Positions 33,807 to 42,311 of a DNA stretch of 64,000 bases are shown here, in pieces (position 1 is the stretch's first letter; the number at the start of each line of letters is the position of its first letter). The DNA comes from Pseudomonas sp. CFII64 (GTDB lineage Bacteria > Pseudomonadota > Gammaproteobacteria > Pseudomonadales > Pseudomonadaceae), in NCBI RefSeq assembly GCF_000416235.1, contig NZ_ATLO01000031.1, positions 1-64,000 of the forward strand, read 5' to 3'. The position numbers were made by a program, and so were the translations under genes. The notes under the pieces are model-generated. The model was not told the DNA's origin, made no database searches, and saw nothing but the letters and a program-made list of their open reading frames with translations.

Positions 33807-34385
33807 ATGGATATTCTCGCCAATGCCGCATTGCTCATCATCGACATGCAACAAGGCATTCAGCACCCGAAACTCGGCCGTCGCAACAACCCCGAGGCCG
33901 ATGCCAACATGCTCCGGTTGTTGCAAGGCTGGCGCAGCAGTCAGCGGCCGGTGATTCATGTGCGGCATTTTTCCCGCACGCCCACTTCAGTGTTCTGGCC
34001 CGAACAGTCGGGCGTGGAATATCAGCCGGAGTTTCTGCCGCTCAACGGTGAAGCGGAAATCCAGAAACAGGTGCCCGACGCCTTTTGCGGGACGTCGCTG
34101 GAAGAGTGGCTGCGAACCGGCTCAATCAATCAACTGGTGATCGTTGGGGTCGCCACCAATAACTCGGTGGAGTCCACTGCTCGCAGCGGCGGCAACCTCG
34201 GTTTCGACGTAGTCGTGGTCCATGACGCCTGCTTTACCTTCGATCAGGCGGATTTTTTCGGCACGCCTCACAGCGCCGAAGAGGTCCACGCCATGTCCTT
34301 GGGTAATCTGCATGGCGAATACGCCACGGTGCTGGCCACAGACGAAATCCTCACGGGTTCTGCAGAAACACCACATAACCTCTGA
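33807..34385 (+). CDS. Isochorismatase-fold hydrolase
   Basis: A 192-residue protein of the isochorismatase/nicotinamidase fold. The first acidic residue is in LLIIDMQQGIQ and the Lys in EIQKQVPDAFCGT. The position that carries the nucleophilic Cys in nicotinamidases is Ser (GVATNNSVESTARSGGNLGF, about 117-136), as in a known subgroup, so a Cys-hydrolase mechanism is not supported. Its 3' end overlaps the convergent DUF3142 gene by 35 bp. It may be cotranscribed with the LysR gene. Confidence 0.85.
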   Translation: MDILANAALLIIDMQQGIQHPKLGRRNNPEADANMLRLLQGWRSSQRPVIHVRHFSRTPTSVFWPEQSGVEYQPEFLPLNGEAEIQKQVPDAFCGTSLEEWLRTGSINQLVIVGVATNNSVESTARSGGNLGFDVVVVHDACFTFDQADFFGTPHSAEEVHAMSLGNLHGEYATVLATDEILTGSAETPHNL

Positions 34386-35058
34386 ACCAAGGGCTGTCCT
34401 GCAAATATTCCGCTGCCTGCCATTCGCCGCCCTGGATCAGGCCGATCCTGAACGGCAGCCCGAGACGATTCATGCGCGGCAGATAAGCGGCGTAATCGGC
34501 GATGCTTTGACGGCCCTGATAGGTTTGCACCACCACTTCATCGATGACCCCTTTGAGCTGGCCGATGACCTCGACGTCGGCGTTGCTGCTCCAGTCCAGC
34601 AGGCCGGTGATGCTCAGGCGATAGTTCTGCGGCAGGCGTTGGCGCAGGTCGCGCAGGAAATCGACGTATTCGTTGAGATAGCGGGTGCGCGCGTCGAAGT
34701 CGATCTGGATACCGATCACGTTGTTGCCGGCCCGCCGCCAGCGGTCTACCTGTCCCAACAACTGTCGATAGACCGGCTCGGGCCAGCGCAGGGTGTGGGC
34801 GCGATACACCACCCAGACCTCAGCCTGAGGCAGCTTCGCAACCGGCATGCCCTGGGCGACGAAGTTGACTCGCCGATGCTGCTCGCTTCGGGCGCTGCTG
34901 ATCTGCCCTTGCAGCACATACAACGTCCTGGCTTTGTTCAGCACCGGCTGGGAAGACACGCCGCCCCACAACCAGAACGCTTCATAGTCGTCGGCGTTCA
35001 CCGCAGCATTGGCCGCAGTAATCTGCAGCAAGCAGAATATTGCCAGCCAGAATCGCAT
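34351..35058 (-). CDS. DUF3142 family secreted protein
   Basis: A 235-residue periplasmic protein with a signal peptide (MRFWLAIFCLLQITAANA). The rest looks like a TIM-barrel-type glycosidase-like domain (VIGIQIDFDARTRYLNEYVD near 115-134; DEVVVQTYQG near 184; FRIGLIQGGEW near 209), in line with DUF3142. Enzymatic activity is unknown. It lies 6 bp after the large 731-residue gene, so the two are an operon and likely act together in the periplasm. Confidence 0.85.
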   Translation of the reverse strand: MRFWLAIFCLLQITAANAAVNADDYEAFWLWGGVSSQPVLNKARTLYVLQGQISSARSEQHRRVNFVAQGMPVAKLPQAEVWVVYRAHTLRWPEPVYRQLLGQVDRWRRAGNNVIGIQIDFDARTRYLNEYVDFLRDLRQRLPQNYRLSITGLLDWSSNADVEVIGQLKGVIDEVVVQTYQGRQSIADYAAYLPRMNRLGLPFRIGLIQGGEWQAAEYLQDSPWFRGYVVFLQNP

Positions 35059-35064
35059 TGCGAC

Positions 35065-37260
35065 TTACCAGTAATACTGCAGGGATTTACCCCAGCGCGT
35101 GTCGGCGAAACCGCTTTTGAGTTGCTTGAACCAGGCTTTGCGGGCGGCCGGAGTCACCTCCTTGCCACCGCAACCGTTATTGCCGGAAGGCGCATAGCAG
35201 TTGATGGCGCGAAACAGCGCATAAGCCTTGTCTTCATGGCCCGCTTTCGGATTGGCGATAACGGTTTGATAGCCGGTCTGGCGGGAGAAAACTTCGCCAG
35301 CAAAGCCTGGCGCTGTGCCGCCGAGCAGGTCGGCATGCCGTGCCTGATCCAGCGGCATGCTGTCCAGATTGTTGCGCAGGATGAACTCACCCAGGCAGTT
35401 CAGAGCTTGCGGGTTTTTGCCATCGCTTTGCAGGGCGGCCGCCGTTTCGACGATGCTTGGGCACAGGTAACCGGACTCGGCCTTGTCGCCTGTCCAGCGG
35501 AACAGGGTCAGCGGCTGACCCTGATTGTAGGTGTAGCTGAGGCTGTAACTCAGTTTGTCTGGCGAAGGCGCTTGCGGCAGCTGCTTGATGTCCTCGGCAA
35601 ACGCCGCAAACTGGCTGCGCAGCAGTTCTTTGTAGAGCAACACGAACAGCGCGGTATTACGTTCGGTGTCGTTCCGGCCCTGGGTAATTTGCTGGCGCAG
35701 CAGATCGGCGTCGGCGGTGTGGCTGAGCAGGATATAACGGACCTTTTCCGACGTGATCGGCGAGTCCGCAGCAAAGACTTTGGCCAGCTGCTGGTCTCGT
35801 TCGTAGCTCATCGCCAGTGCCAGTTCGAGCTGCTCGCGTTGCAGTGGCAGCTTCGCCAGCGGGATCAATTGCAGCCACAGGGTTTGTGCTTCTTTCCATT
35901 CCTGATCGGCTTGCAAAGCCAGGCCGCGCAGCATCTGCTGGCTGAACGCGAGGTAATTCAGTTCGTCCGGTATGGAGCTGGGCAGCAATTGCAGCGCACT
36001 AACCGCGTCGTTCTCCACATACAACGCGAAGGCGGCCTGCAAATAGGTAAACAGTTCGGGCTGCTGGGCGAAGGTGTCTTTTTGTGCAAGCAGGGCGGCT
36101 TTGGTCAGTTTGTTTTTCGACTGGCCGCGCATCCACATCAAATCGTTGACCGCCGCGAACAAGGGCGTCTTGAGAGCCTTGGTATTCACTGTGATCATTT
36201 TCAGGTCGGACTCGCGAATCAGCGGCTCATAGCCGGCGGCGTCGAGTTTGAAATCCTCGCTGTCTGAGAAAAACAGCGTGTTGTAGTCGGCCGCGAGCCT
36301 GGCGTTGTCGTTCATCAGCCAGTGAACCCGGCGCAACAAGCCTGTTGCGCTCGTCGAGTAGCGGCCGAACGGATTGGCATCGACGTAGTTGAGGAAGGCG
36401 CTCTCGGCACGCAGTGCAGCGGCCTGATCGACACGTTCGACCTTCAACTCGCCGTACTCGAACGCCTTGTCCTGAGCCAGGCTCAACTCGCTACGGCCGA
36501 TCATGTACAGCGCCGTGTCTTTGAGCCATTGCTGCGGGTTATCAGCGAGCAGGGTGAAAGCCTTGGTCGCGTCAATGAAGCGCCCGCTGTAAAAATCACC
36601 CGCTGCAGTGAGGTAGCCGAGAAAAGCCTTGCCCATGGGCGACTTGATGTCACCCGGCAGCAGGTTGTTCAGTTGATCCGGTTCCCAGGCACAGGCGGAA
36701 AGCATTTGAACGCGGCTGCTGGCCAGGGATGCGCGTTCGGCCGGGTTGAGTTCAGGGGTGTTGACCACCTGGCGAATGAAGTCGCCGGCGCTGGCTTCGT
36801 TGTTGCTGCGGCAACGGCTGCCTTCACCATCGACCAGCGAATCGCCGGCCACGTCCGTGGTTTCGCGCTTGACGCCCAGCGTGTCGAGCATCGCCTGCAA
36901 GCCGACCACGCCATTGTCTGCATTCTCCGCAGCGCCCTCCGGCAGCTCTTCCTCGGTGCCGCCTGCGACTGGCGCCAGACGGTAAAAGGCGAATGGCACC
37001 TCGCCATAGCCTTCAGCCAGATCCTCTTTGTTAAGCGCCGCTGGCGTCAGCTCCAGGCGCCCGGCATTGGCCAGCAACAGTCGCAGGTTGACCGAGCTGT
37101 CGTTGCCGGGGCTGAGAAAGGGCAGGTTACTGCAGACATCCAGATCGTTATTGAGAATTGACCAGTTCGGGTAGCAGGAATCGTCGCTGCTGGCCTGAGC
37201 CTGGACACAAACGGTGGAACCCACGACAAGTGCCAGGGACGTCAGCAAGCGGTTATGCAT
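35065..37260 (-). CDS. Large periplasmic helical protein of unknown function
   Basis: I do not recognise the family. The 731-residue product has a signal peptide (MHNRLLTSLALVVGSTVCVQAQA) and a long helical body, probably solenoid or TPR-like (AKAFTLLADNPQQWLKDTAL; QADQEWKEAQTLWLQLIPLA). Four or more Cys residues cluster at the two ends (DSCYPNW, DVCSNL; INCYAPSGNNGCGGK), suggesting disulfides. It is the first gene of a two-gene operon with the DUF3142 protein, 6 bp apart. Confidence 0.8.
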   Translation of the reverse strand: MHNRLLTSLALVVGSTVCVQAQASSDDSCYPNWSILNNDLDVCSNLPFLSPGNDSSVNLRLLLANAGRLELTPAALNKEDLAEGYGEVPFAFYRLAPVAGGTEEELPEGAAENADNGVVGLQAMLDTLGVKRETTDVAGDSLVDGEGSRCRSNNEASAGDFIRQVVNTPELNPAERASLASSRVQMLSACAWEPDQLNNLLPGDIKSPMGKAFLGYLTAAGDFYSGRFIDATKAFTLLADNPQQWLKDTALYMIGRSELSLAQDKAFEYGELKVERVDQAAALRAESAFLNYVDANPFGRYSTSATGLLRRVHWLMNDNARLAADYNTLFFSDSEDFKLDAAGYEPLIRESDLKMITVNTKALKTPLFAAVNDLMWMRGQSKNKLTKAALLAQKDTFAQQPELFTYLQAAFALYVENDAVSALQLLPSSIPDELNYLAFSQQMLRGLALQADQEWKEAQTLWLQLIPLAKLPLQREQLELALAMSYERDQQLAKVFAADSPITSEKVRYILLSHTADADLLRQQITQGRNDTERNTALFVLLYKELLRSQFAAFAEDIKQLPQAPSPDKLSYSLSYTYNQGQPLTLFRWTGDKAESGYLCPSIVETAAALQSDGKNPQALNCLGEFILRNNLDSMPLDQARHADLLGGTAPGFAGEVFSRQTGYQTVIANPKAGHEDKAYALFRAINCYAPSGNNGCGGKEVTPAARKAWFKQLKSGFADTRWGKSLQYYW

Positions 37261-37385
37261 GGAAAATCCTTAATCCAGAGACCCATAGGCGAGCGCCGGG
37301 ATCATACCTCGCCGCCTCCGACAGGACGCGGGAGGCGTAACAAAATATTTGTTTCTGTTGGAGCGACGATTAATCGGGCTTCACG

Positions 37386-37922
37386 TCAGACCATGCGTTT
37401 GACCGTGTTGTCTTTGCGCACAACGTGATGCCAGATCGCAGCGACCACATGCAGGCCAATCACGTAATAGAAGATGGTTCCGAGCAGCTTGTGGATGTCT
37501 TCCAGGGATTCGGCCAATTCCTCGGATACCGGGAAGGGTGACGGAATCAGCAACTGAGTCAGGGGAATCGGCAGGGATCCCTTTTCGATCAATACGGTGA
37601 GCAGCCCAAGCACCGGCTGGACGAACAGGAACGCATACAACAGGTAGTGAGAAAGTGTGGCGGCAGTGCGCAGAATGCCTTCGAGGGGCGGCGTGATGCC
37701 TGGCGGTGTATGTCGGTGACGCTCGGCGATACGAAAGAACGCCATGATCAGCACCACAATGCCGACCCAGAAGTGGCTTTGCACCACGAAGATTCGCAAC
37801 GGCGAGCCGCGTTCGAACTGCGTGCGACTCAAGATCAGCGCATAGGCCAGTACGATCAGGAGGGCCATAGCCCAGTGAAACCAGCGGGCTTTGTAGGTGT
37901 AGCGGTCGGAGGCTGTATTCAC
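37386..37922 (-). CDS. Cytochrome b561
   Basis: A 178-residue inner-membrane di-heme cytochrome b of the CybB type, moving electrons from quinol or superoxide. Four hydrophobic segments are seen, with His heme ligands in ARWFHWAMALL, VQSHFWVGIVV, TLSHYLLYAFLF and GLHVVAAIWHHV. TDPxx-like basic residues lie at the termini. It stands alone between the 731-residue gene and the sulfation cluster. Confidence 0.93.
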   Translation of the reverse strand: MNTASDRYTYKARWFHWAMALLIVLAYALILSRTQFERGSPLRIFVVQSHFWVGIVVLIMAFFRIAERHRHTPPGITPPLEGILRTAATLSHYLLYAFLFVQPVLGLLTVLIEKGSLPIPLTQLLIPSPFPVSEELAESLEDIHKLLGTIFYYVIGLHVVAAIWHHVVRKDNTVKRMV

Positions 37923-38400
37923 GGTGTTTTTCTCGGGTTCCTGGCGGGGCTTCAGCTCTGCGGCCGTTGTTATTCATTGAGCCTCGCACAATGGCGATTG
38001 GCTAACGCAAGCATGCGGCTAGCTCACGTCGCGGGTCTTAACCGCTCTAGCATAGGAGACTTCCCGGGACGGGGGCAACGTAGCGAGTCTTTACCGGCAG
38101 ACGCACCTGGCTTGCGCGGACGCTTATATCCCTGGGTTGAACATAGCGAGCCTGGCATACCGGATTGGGATGCTTGTGGCGGCGACAGCGCCAATTACCC
38201 CGTGCTCGCAATTAAACCTGAGGTTCTTATTTCAAATCGTGCTCAGTAAACCGCCGCTGGCCGTTTGACAGGTTTAAATATGGGATCCATCTTTAGGGCA
38301 ATACTAAGGCAGCTTCGCGTCCGATACTAATAATGCATTTTCTCGGTGCTCTGCGCACCGGCACCGAGAACTCTAAGTTGACTGCTCATTGGAGCCGCTA
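37923..38400. promoter_or_regulatory. Upstream region of the sulfation cluster
   Basis: No gene is seen in 478 bp. It contains the divergent promoter of the cytochrome gene and, near the cluster, an AT-rich stretch starting TTGACAGGTTTAAATATG (about 38265) and the hairpin at 38341. A precise promoter cannot be called. Confidence 0.4.
38341..38369 (+). promoter_or_regulatory. Hairpin with two alternative pairings before the sulfation cluster
   Basis: TCTCGGTGC (38341-38349) can pair perfectly with GCACCGAGA (38361-38369). The inner GGTGC can instead pair with the nearer GCACC at 38355-38359. The two pairings exclude each other. The element is 32 bp ahead of the first start codon and has no T-run. 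Confidence 0.5.
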
Positions 38401-39624
38401 ATGGCTGGTTTGAGATATGTTCGCATGCTGAAAGATGCTAATCCGGAGTCTGAAGTTTGGTGGGATGGTTCACCTTCCTGCTATGGAGTTTTCAAGTCGA
38501 CAATGTTGGAACGCTATCATGAATTGAGAACTGTTATCGATTCTCTAATGCCGGAGCCGTTAGCGGCAAATTTTTCCGGGATAACGGGCGTTACGACTAA
38601 TCCCCGGTTAATCAACACGGCTTTCTTACACACTCACCAGTACTCGGTTCGACGCACTATTTATAGTCGGACTAATTGGCCGGATGCTGCGCAACATCGC
38701 CGTACTATCTACAGCCAGCTTGTTCGGGATGCAGCCCGGCAACTAGTGGCCATGTGGCACGCTTCCAGTAAGCGTTTCGGCTGGTTGTCCGCTCAAGTTG
38801 ATCCGTTTCTTGGCGAAGACACTTCGGCAATTGTCAAACACGGCCTGGAACTGTCCAGGCTGGCACCCAACATCATGATCAAGATTCCCGGTAGTCAAGC
38901 CGGGTATCTGGCGATAGAACAACTTGTCGCCCAGGGGTGCTCGATCAATAACACGTTCTGCTTTACCGTATCGCAATTTGCCGCAGGGCTTGCGGCTGTG
39001 GAGCGCGGGCGGGCGAAAGCGCGTCGTCTCGGCGTGGATATTGCCCAGGCGCGGTATGTCATCTCCTTCATGATTGGCCGTTTCGGTGCCGACGAAGCGT
39101 TTGATCGTCAGGCCCGGGCGCTTGGGATCGGCTTGTCCACTGAAGATAAACGATGGGCTGAACTGGCGGTTTACGATGCGATCCAGACATTGCTGACTGC
39201 CACGCCAAGTCCGGTTCGCCTGCTGATCGCCAGCATCAAGATTGATGGCGAGGGGCAGGACGGTGAGCATTGCTGGCACCTGGAACGCACCGGGGAACGC
39301 ACCACGCTCTATACCTTGCCGGCGCCAATCATTGAGTTTTTGTTGCGCCGCGAGCGCGCAGGCCGCCCGGTACTGCCTGCCGCGCGTCTGGCGATCCCGG
39401 TTCAGGTTCTGGACAAGCTGCTGCGCATCGACTACTTCAAGCAGGCCTATCAATTGGGTGGCCTCGAACCTGAAAGGTTTGCGCAACACCCGGCGTTTGT
39501 CACTGCTCTGCAGTATGCCTGTGGTGCACGGGCGGAACTGGACGGCTTCATCGAGTCGCTGGGAATGGATCTGCCGCAGAGGCCGGTCAACGCCCTGCGA
39601 GCTTGTGCCGGTGGGCGGACATGA
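38401..39624 (+). CDS. Transaldolase-family protein
   Basis: A 407-residue protein with the transaldolase TIM barrel, which transfers or cleaves a C3 dihydroxyacetone unit through a lysine Schiff base. The motif GVTTNPRLIN (about 63-72) and MIKIPGSQAG (catalytic Lys about 161) followed by CSINNTFCFTVSQ match the family. It is longer than housekeeping Tal (about 310-320), with an extra C-terminal helical part. GGAG lies 6 nt before the ATG at 38401, which I prefer to 38389. It heads the cluster and overlaps the next gene by ATGA. The first 300 bp look AT-richer than core genes. Confidence 0.88.
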   Translation: MAGLRYVRMLKDANPESEVWWDGSPSCYGVFKSTMLERYHELRTVIDSLMPEPLAANFSGITGVTTNPRLINTAFLHTHQYSVRRTIYSRTNWPDAAQHRRTIYSQLVRDAARQLVAMWHASSKRFGWLSAQVDPFLGEDTSAIVKHGLELSRLAPNIMIKIPGSQAGYLAIEQLVAQGCSINNTFCFTVSQFAAGLAAVERGRAKARRLGVDIAQARYVISFMIGRFGADEAFDRQARALGIGLSTEDKRWAELAVYDAIQTLLTATPSPVRLLIASIKIDGEGQDGEHCWHLERTGERTTLYTLPAPIIEFLLRRERAGRPVLPAARLAIPVQVLDKLLRIDYFKQAYQLGGLEPERFAQHPAFVTALQYACGARAELDGFIESLGMDLPQRPVNALRACAGGRT

Positions 39625-40364
39625 ACCGGATGATAGCGTTATGGGCTCACCCTCGCTCGCGATCAACCGTGTTGGAGCGGGTGTTCATCGAGCGTCAGGA
39701 TTTCGAGGTCTTCCACGAACCCTTTTCCCATGTGGCCTTTGGTCAGGATTCGCCGATCCCGTCGGAGAATCTGGACTGCGGTTTGCCGACGTCTTATGAG
39801 GGGGTCAAGGCGCTGTTGCGTGAGGCGCGGCAACAGCGCGCCGTGTTTCATAAGGATATGTGTTACCACTGCCTGCCTGAATTGAAAGCGGATGCGCAGT
39901 TCCTCCTGGAGCAGGAGAATATCTTTATCATCCGCGAGCCCGCGAGTTCTATTCTTTCCCATTTTGCGATTTATCCGCAGATGCCGCTCCAATCCATTGG
40001 ATACAAGGCGCAGTACGAAATTTTCTGCGAAGTAACTCGGCTGACGGGGCGTATTCCCTATGTGATCAATGCCGATGAACTTGCACGGAATCCGTTAATA
40101 ACCATTCAAACGTTGTGTGATTATTTGCAGCTGCCGTTTTTGCCAGGCGCACTCGATTGGAACAAGGAGTGCCCACGGCAATGGCTGCCCTGGCGTAATT
40201 GGCATAAGGCCGCAGAGAACAGTACGCAGATTAATTCCGGGGTTTCTTCGGATTTCGATGGCAGTCAACTTACTGAAAACTTACGACTGAGTGGCTACTA
40301 CCGTTTTCACCGACCTTATTTCGAGCGCATGAATCAGTTCGCGAGCACGTCAGGGGCAATATGA
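39621..40364 (+). CDS. PAPS-dependent sulfotransferase family protein
   Basis: A 247-residue cytoplasmic protein with the 5'-phosphosulfate loop at its N terminus (IALWAHPRSRSTVLERVF, about 5-22) followed by FEVFHEPFSH, as in the small-molecule sulfotransferase family. The 3'-phosphate region is IFIIREPASSILSHFA (about 103-118). It should move sulfate from PAPS to a hydroxyl or amine. The PAPS would come from the APS kinase encoded at the end of the same cluster. Both ends overlap neighbours by ATGA. Confidence 0.88.
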   Translation: MNRMIALWAHPRSRSTVLERVFIERQDFEVFHEPFSHVAFGQDSPIPSENLDCGLPTSYEGVKALLREARQQRAVFHKDMCYHCLPELKADAQFLLEQENIFIIREPASSILSHFAIYPQMPLQSIGYKAQYEIFCEVTRLTGRIPYVINADELARNPLITIQTLCDYLQLPFLPGALDWNKECPRQWLPWRNWHKAAENSTQINSGVSSDFDGSQLTENLRLSGYYRFHRPYFERMNQFASTSGAI

Positions 40365-41089
40365 AAAAGAAAGTGGTTATCACTGGCGCGGCCAATGGTA
40401 TTGGCAGGGCTGCGGCAATGGCCTGCCTGGCGGAAGATTTTTATGTGATTGCCGCTGACAAGGACATGGCAGGGTTGGCATCTTTGCTTGCCGAAGCCGG
40501 CCGTGATCGGCTCGAAGTCGTCTGTGCCGACTTCGCGGATTTTTCGACAATAAAGGCGTTTGTTCCGCAACTTTATTCCCGCCACGAGTCGCTCTATGGG
40601 CTGGTCAATAACGCCGGTCTTTATCAGGGGCTAAGTGTCTTTGATTACAGCGATGCCCAGGTTGATGAGATGTATACGCTGAATCTGAAGTCGCTGATCT
40701 ACCTGTCTCGGGATTTCGCCCGGCGAGAAATGTCCATCGGTGGCCCTCGCTGCATTGTCAATGTCACTTCAGTGGCCGGGGAGGTGGGCAGTTTCGACGC
40801 AGTGTATGGGGCAAGCAAGGCGGGCGTCATCGGCCTGACCAAAGCCAACGCCTGGAATTTCGCACCCTCGATTCGCGTCAACGCGGTGTCGCCCGCGCTG
40901 GTGCGCGATACCTCGATTTTCGACCGTATTCCTGAGCATCGACGCCGGGAGTACGAACGTCAGGAGATCCTCAGGGAACCGATCCAGCCATCCGGCGTTG
41001 CGGATGTGATCGTCTTCCTGCTGGGAGAAAAAAGCCGGCATCTGACCGGTCAAGTTATCGCTGTAGATAACGGCGCTTATCCGCGTTAG
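40361..41089 (+). CDS. SDR-family oxidoreductase
   Basis: A 242-residue classical short-chain dehydrogenase, NAD(P)-dependent. The cofactor loop is VVITGAANGIGRAAAM (about 5-20); GLVNNAGLYQG is at about 79; the active site is SVAGEVGSF and YGASKAG (Tyr about 148). The C terminus LTGQVIAVDNGAYPR is typical. It probably oxidises or reduces an alcohol/ketone of the cluster product. ATGA overlap with the sulfotransferase gene; 55 bp to the next gene. Confidence 0.93.
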   Translation: MKKKVVITGAANGIGRAAAMACLAEDFYVIAADKDMAGLASLLAEAGRDRLEVVCADFADFSTIKAFVPQLYSRHESLYGLVNNAGLYQGLSVFDYSDAQVDEMYTLNLKSLIYLSRDFARREMSIGGPRCIVNVTSVAGEVGSFDAVYGASKAGVIGLTKANAWNFAPSIRVNAVSPALVRDTSIFDRIPEHRRREYERQEILREPIQPSGVADVIVFLLGEKSRHLTGQVIAVDNGAYPR

Positions 41090-41144
41090 CGGCCAGGATG
41101 CCTTGAGCCTTCGTGAGCTTCAGTCTGTCGATAGGGAGATATTC

Positions 41145-42311
41145 ATGGAAAAGAAAAAAATACTGATTGTGGGTGGCGGGAACCTTTGCCTGCAGATTCT
41201 CCAGATCATGGCGCCACGCAACGATTTTATGTTCTACGTTGCCAGTCGCGACCTGGAAAAAGCTACCCGCAGTTGCAATCTCGTACGACTGAGCTGCCTG
41301 CAGATGAATACGCTGTGTACGATTCACCCCTTGGAAATGAATCTTGGCGAAGGCAACGTCGAAGAGAACTCCGCGATCATCAGCCGCATTCATCCAGACA
41401 TCATCCTCAACTGCGCCTCACTGCAATCCTGGCGAGTGATTACCCAATTGCCAGCTGCTGCTTTTCAGGCTCTGGATCAGGCGCAGCTCGGTCCATGGTT
41501 GCCGATGCACCTGGCGCCGGCCTACGAATTGATGCGCGCTGTCAAACATTCGGCGAGCCGGGCCATTGTGGTCAACTGCGCTTTTCCTGACGCTGTGAAT
41601 GTGGTGCTGGACAAGGCGGGCATGGCGCCGGATACCGGCATTGGCAATGTCGCCAATCTGGTTCCTGCCACCCGCATGGCCATCGCACGACTGGCCATGT
41701 GTTCTCCCGAAGCGGTGCAGGTCAGGCTGATCGCTTCGCATTTCTTCAGCCACTACGTGCCTCGCGCCGGACTTCCGGCGAACGCCAACTATTCGCTGCA
41801 CTATCGCGTCAACGGCAAGGATTGTACGGGGGCATTTGACGATGCCCTGATCTTCGAAAGTGTGCGTACCCAGTTTCGCCGTCTGGGCGGCGTCGATGGG
41901 CAGTTCCTGACGGCAACCTCAGCAACCAAAGTTATCGGAAACCTGTTTGCCGACTACGAGGTGCAGGCCCATGCACCGGCACCGGGTGGTTTGCCGGGCG
42001 GTTATCCGGTCAGCGTCGGTCTGGGCCGGGTAATGCTGAGTTTGCCCTACGGCGTGGCACGCACCGAGGCCATTGCGATCAACCAGCGCGGCCAGCAACA
42101 GGATGGCATTCGCGCGATCAACGCCGATGGCAGCGTTTCATTCGAGCCTGAGCAGATGGCGGTCATGGAAACGCTGCTGGACTATTCCGTGTCGCGTATG
42201 CCCCTGCAAGACGTGCATCAATGGGCCGCGGAACTGGGACGCAAATATCAGGGCTACGCCCACCGGGTCGAACAGGCAGGGAGTGCCAGACATGAGCTAC
42301 ATCCGGCGTGA
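41145..42311 (+). CDS. Rossmann-fold dehydrogenase, saccharopine-dehydrogenase-like
   Basis: A 388-residue protein with an N-terminal NAD(P) site (ILIVGGGNLCLQILQIM) and a downstream IHPDIILNCASLQSW, like the saccharopine/homoserine dehydrogenase superfamily. The C-terminal domain is unfamiliar. GGGAG lies 7 nt before the ATG at 41145; the in-frame GTG-like start at 41103 has none. It overlaps the methyltransferase gene by 20 bp. It could form or break a C-N bond by reductive amination, but its substrate is unknown. Confidence 0.75.
   Translation: MEKKKILIVGGGNLCLQILQIMAPRNDFMFYVASRDLEKATRSCNLVRLSCLQMNTLCTIHPLEMNLGEGNVEENSAIISRIHPDIILNCASLQSWRVITQLPAAAFQALDQAQLGPWLPMHLAPAYELMRAVKHSASRAIVVNCAFPDAVNVVLDKAGMAPDTGIGNVANLVPATRMAIARLAMCSPEAVQVRLIASHFFSHYVPRAGLPANANYSLHYRVNGKDCTGAFDDALIFESVRTQFRRLGGVDGQFLTATSATKVIGNLFADYEVQAHAPAPGGLPGGYPVSVGLGRVMLSLPYGVARTEAIAINQRGQQQDGIRAINADGSVSFEPEQMAVMETLLDYSVSRMPLQDVHQWAAELGRKYQGYAHRVEQAGSARHELHPA

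Noticed and set aside
34222..36267. A 681-codon plus-strand frame
   Set aside because: It runs antisense through the DUF3142 and 731-residue genes, both with signal peptides and clean codon bias.
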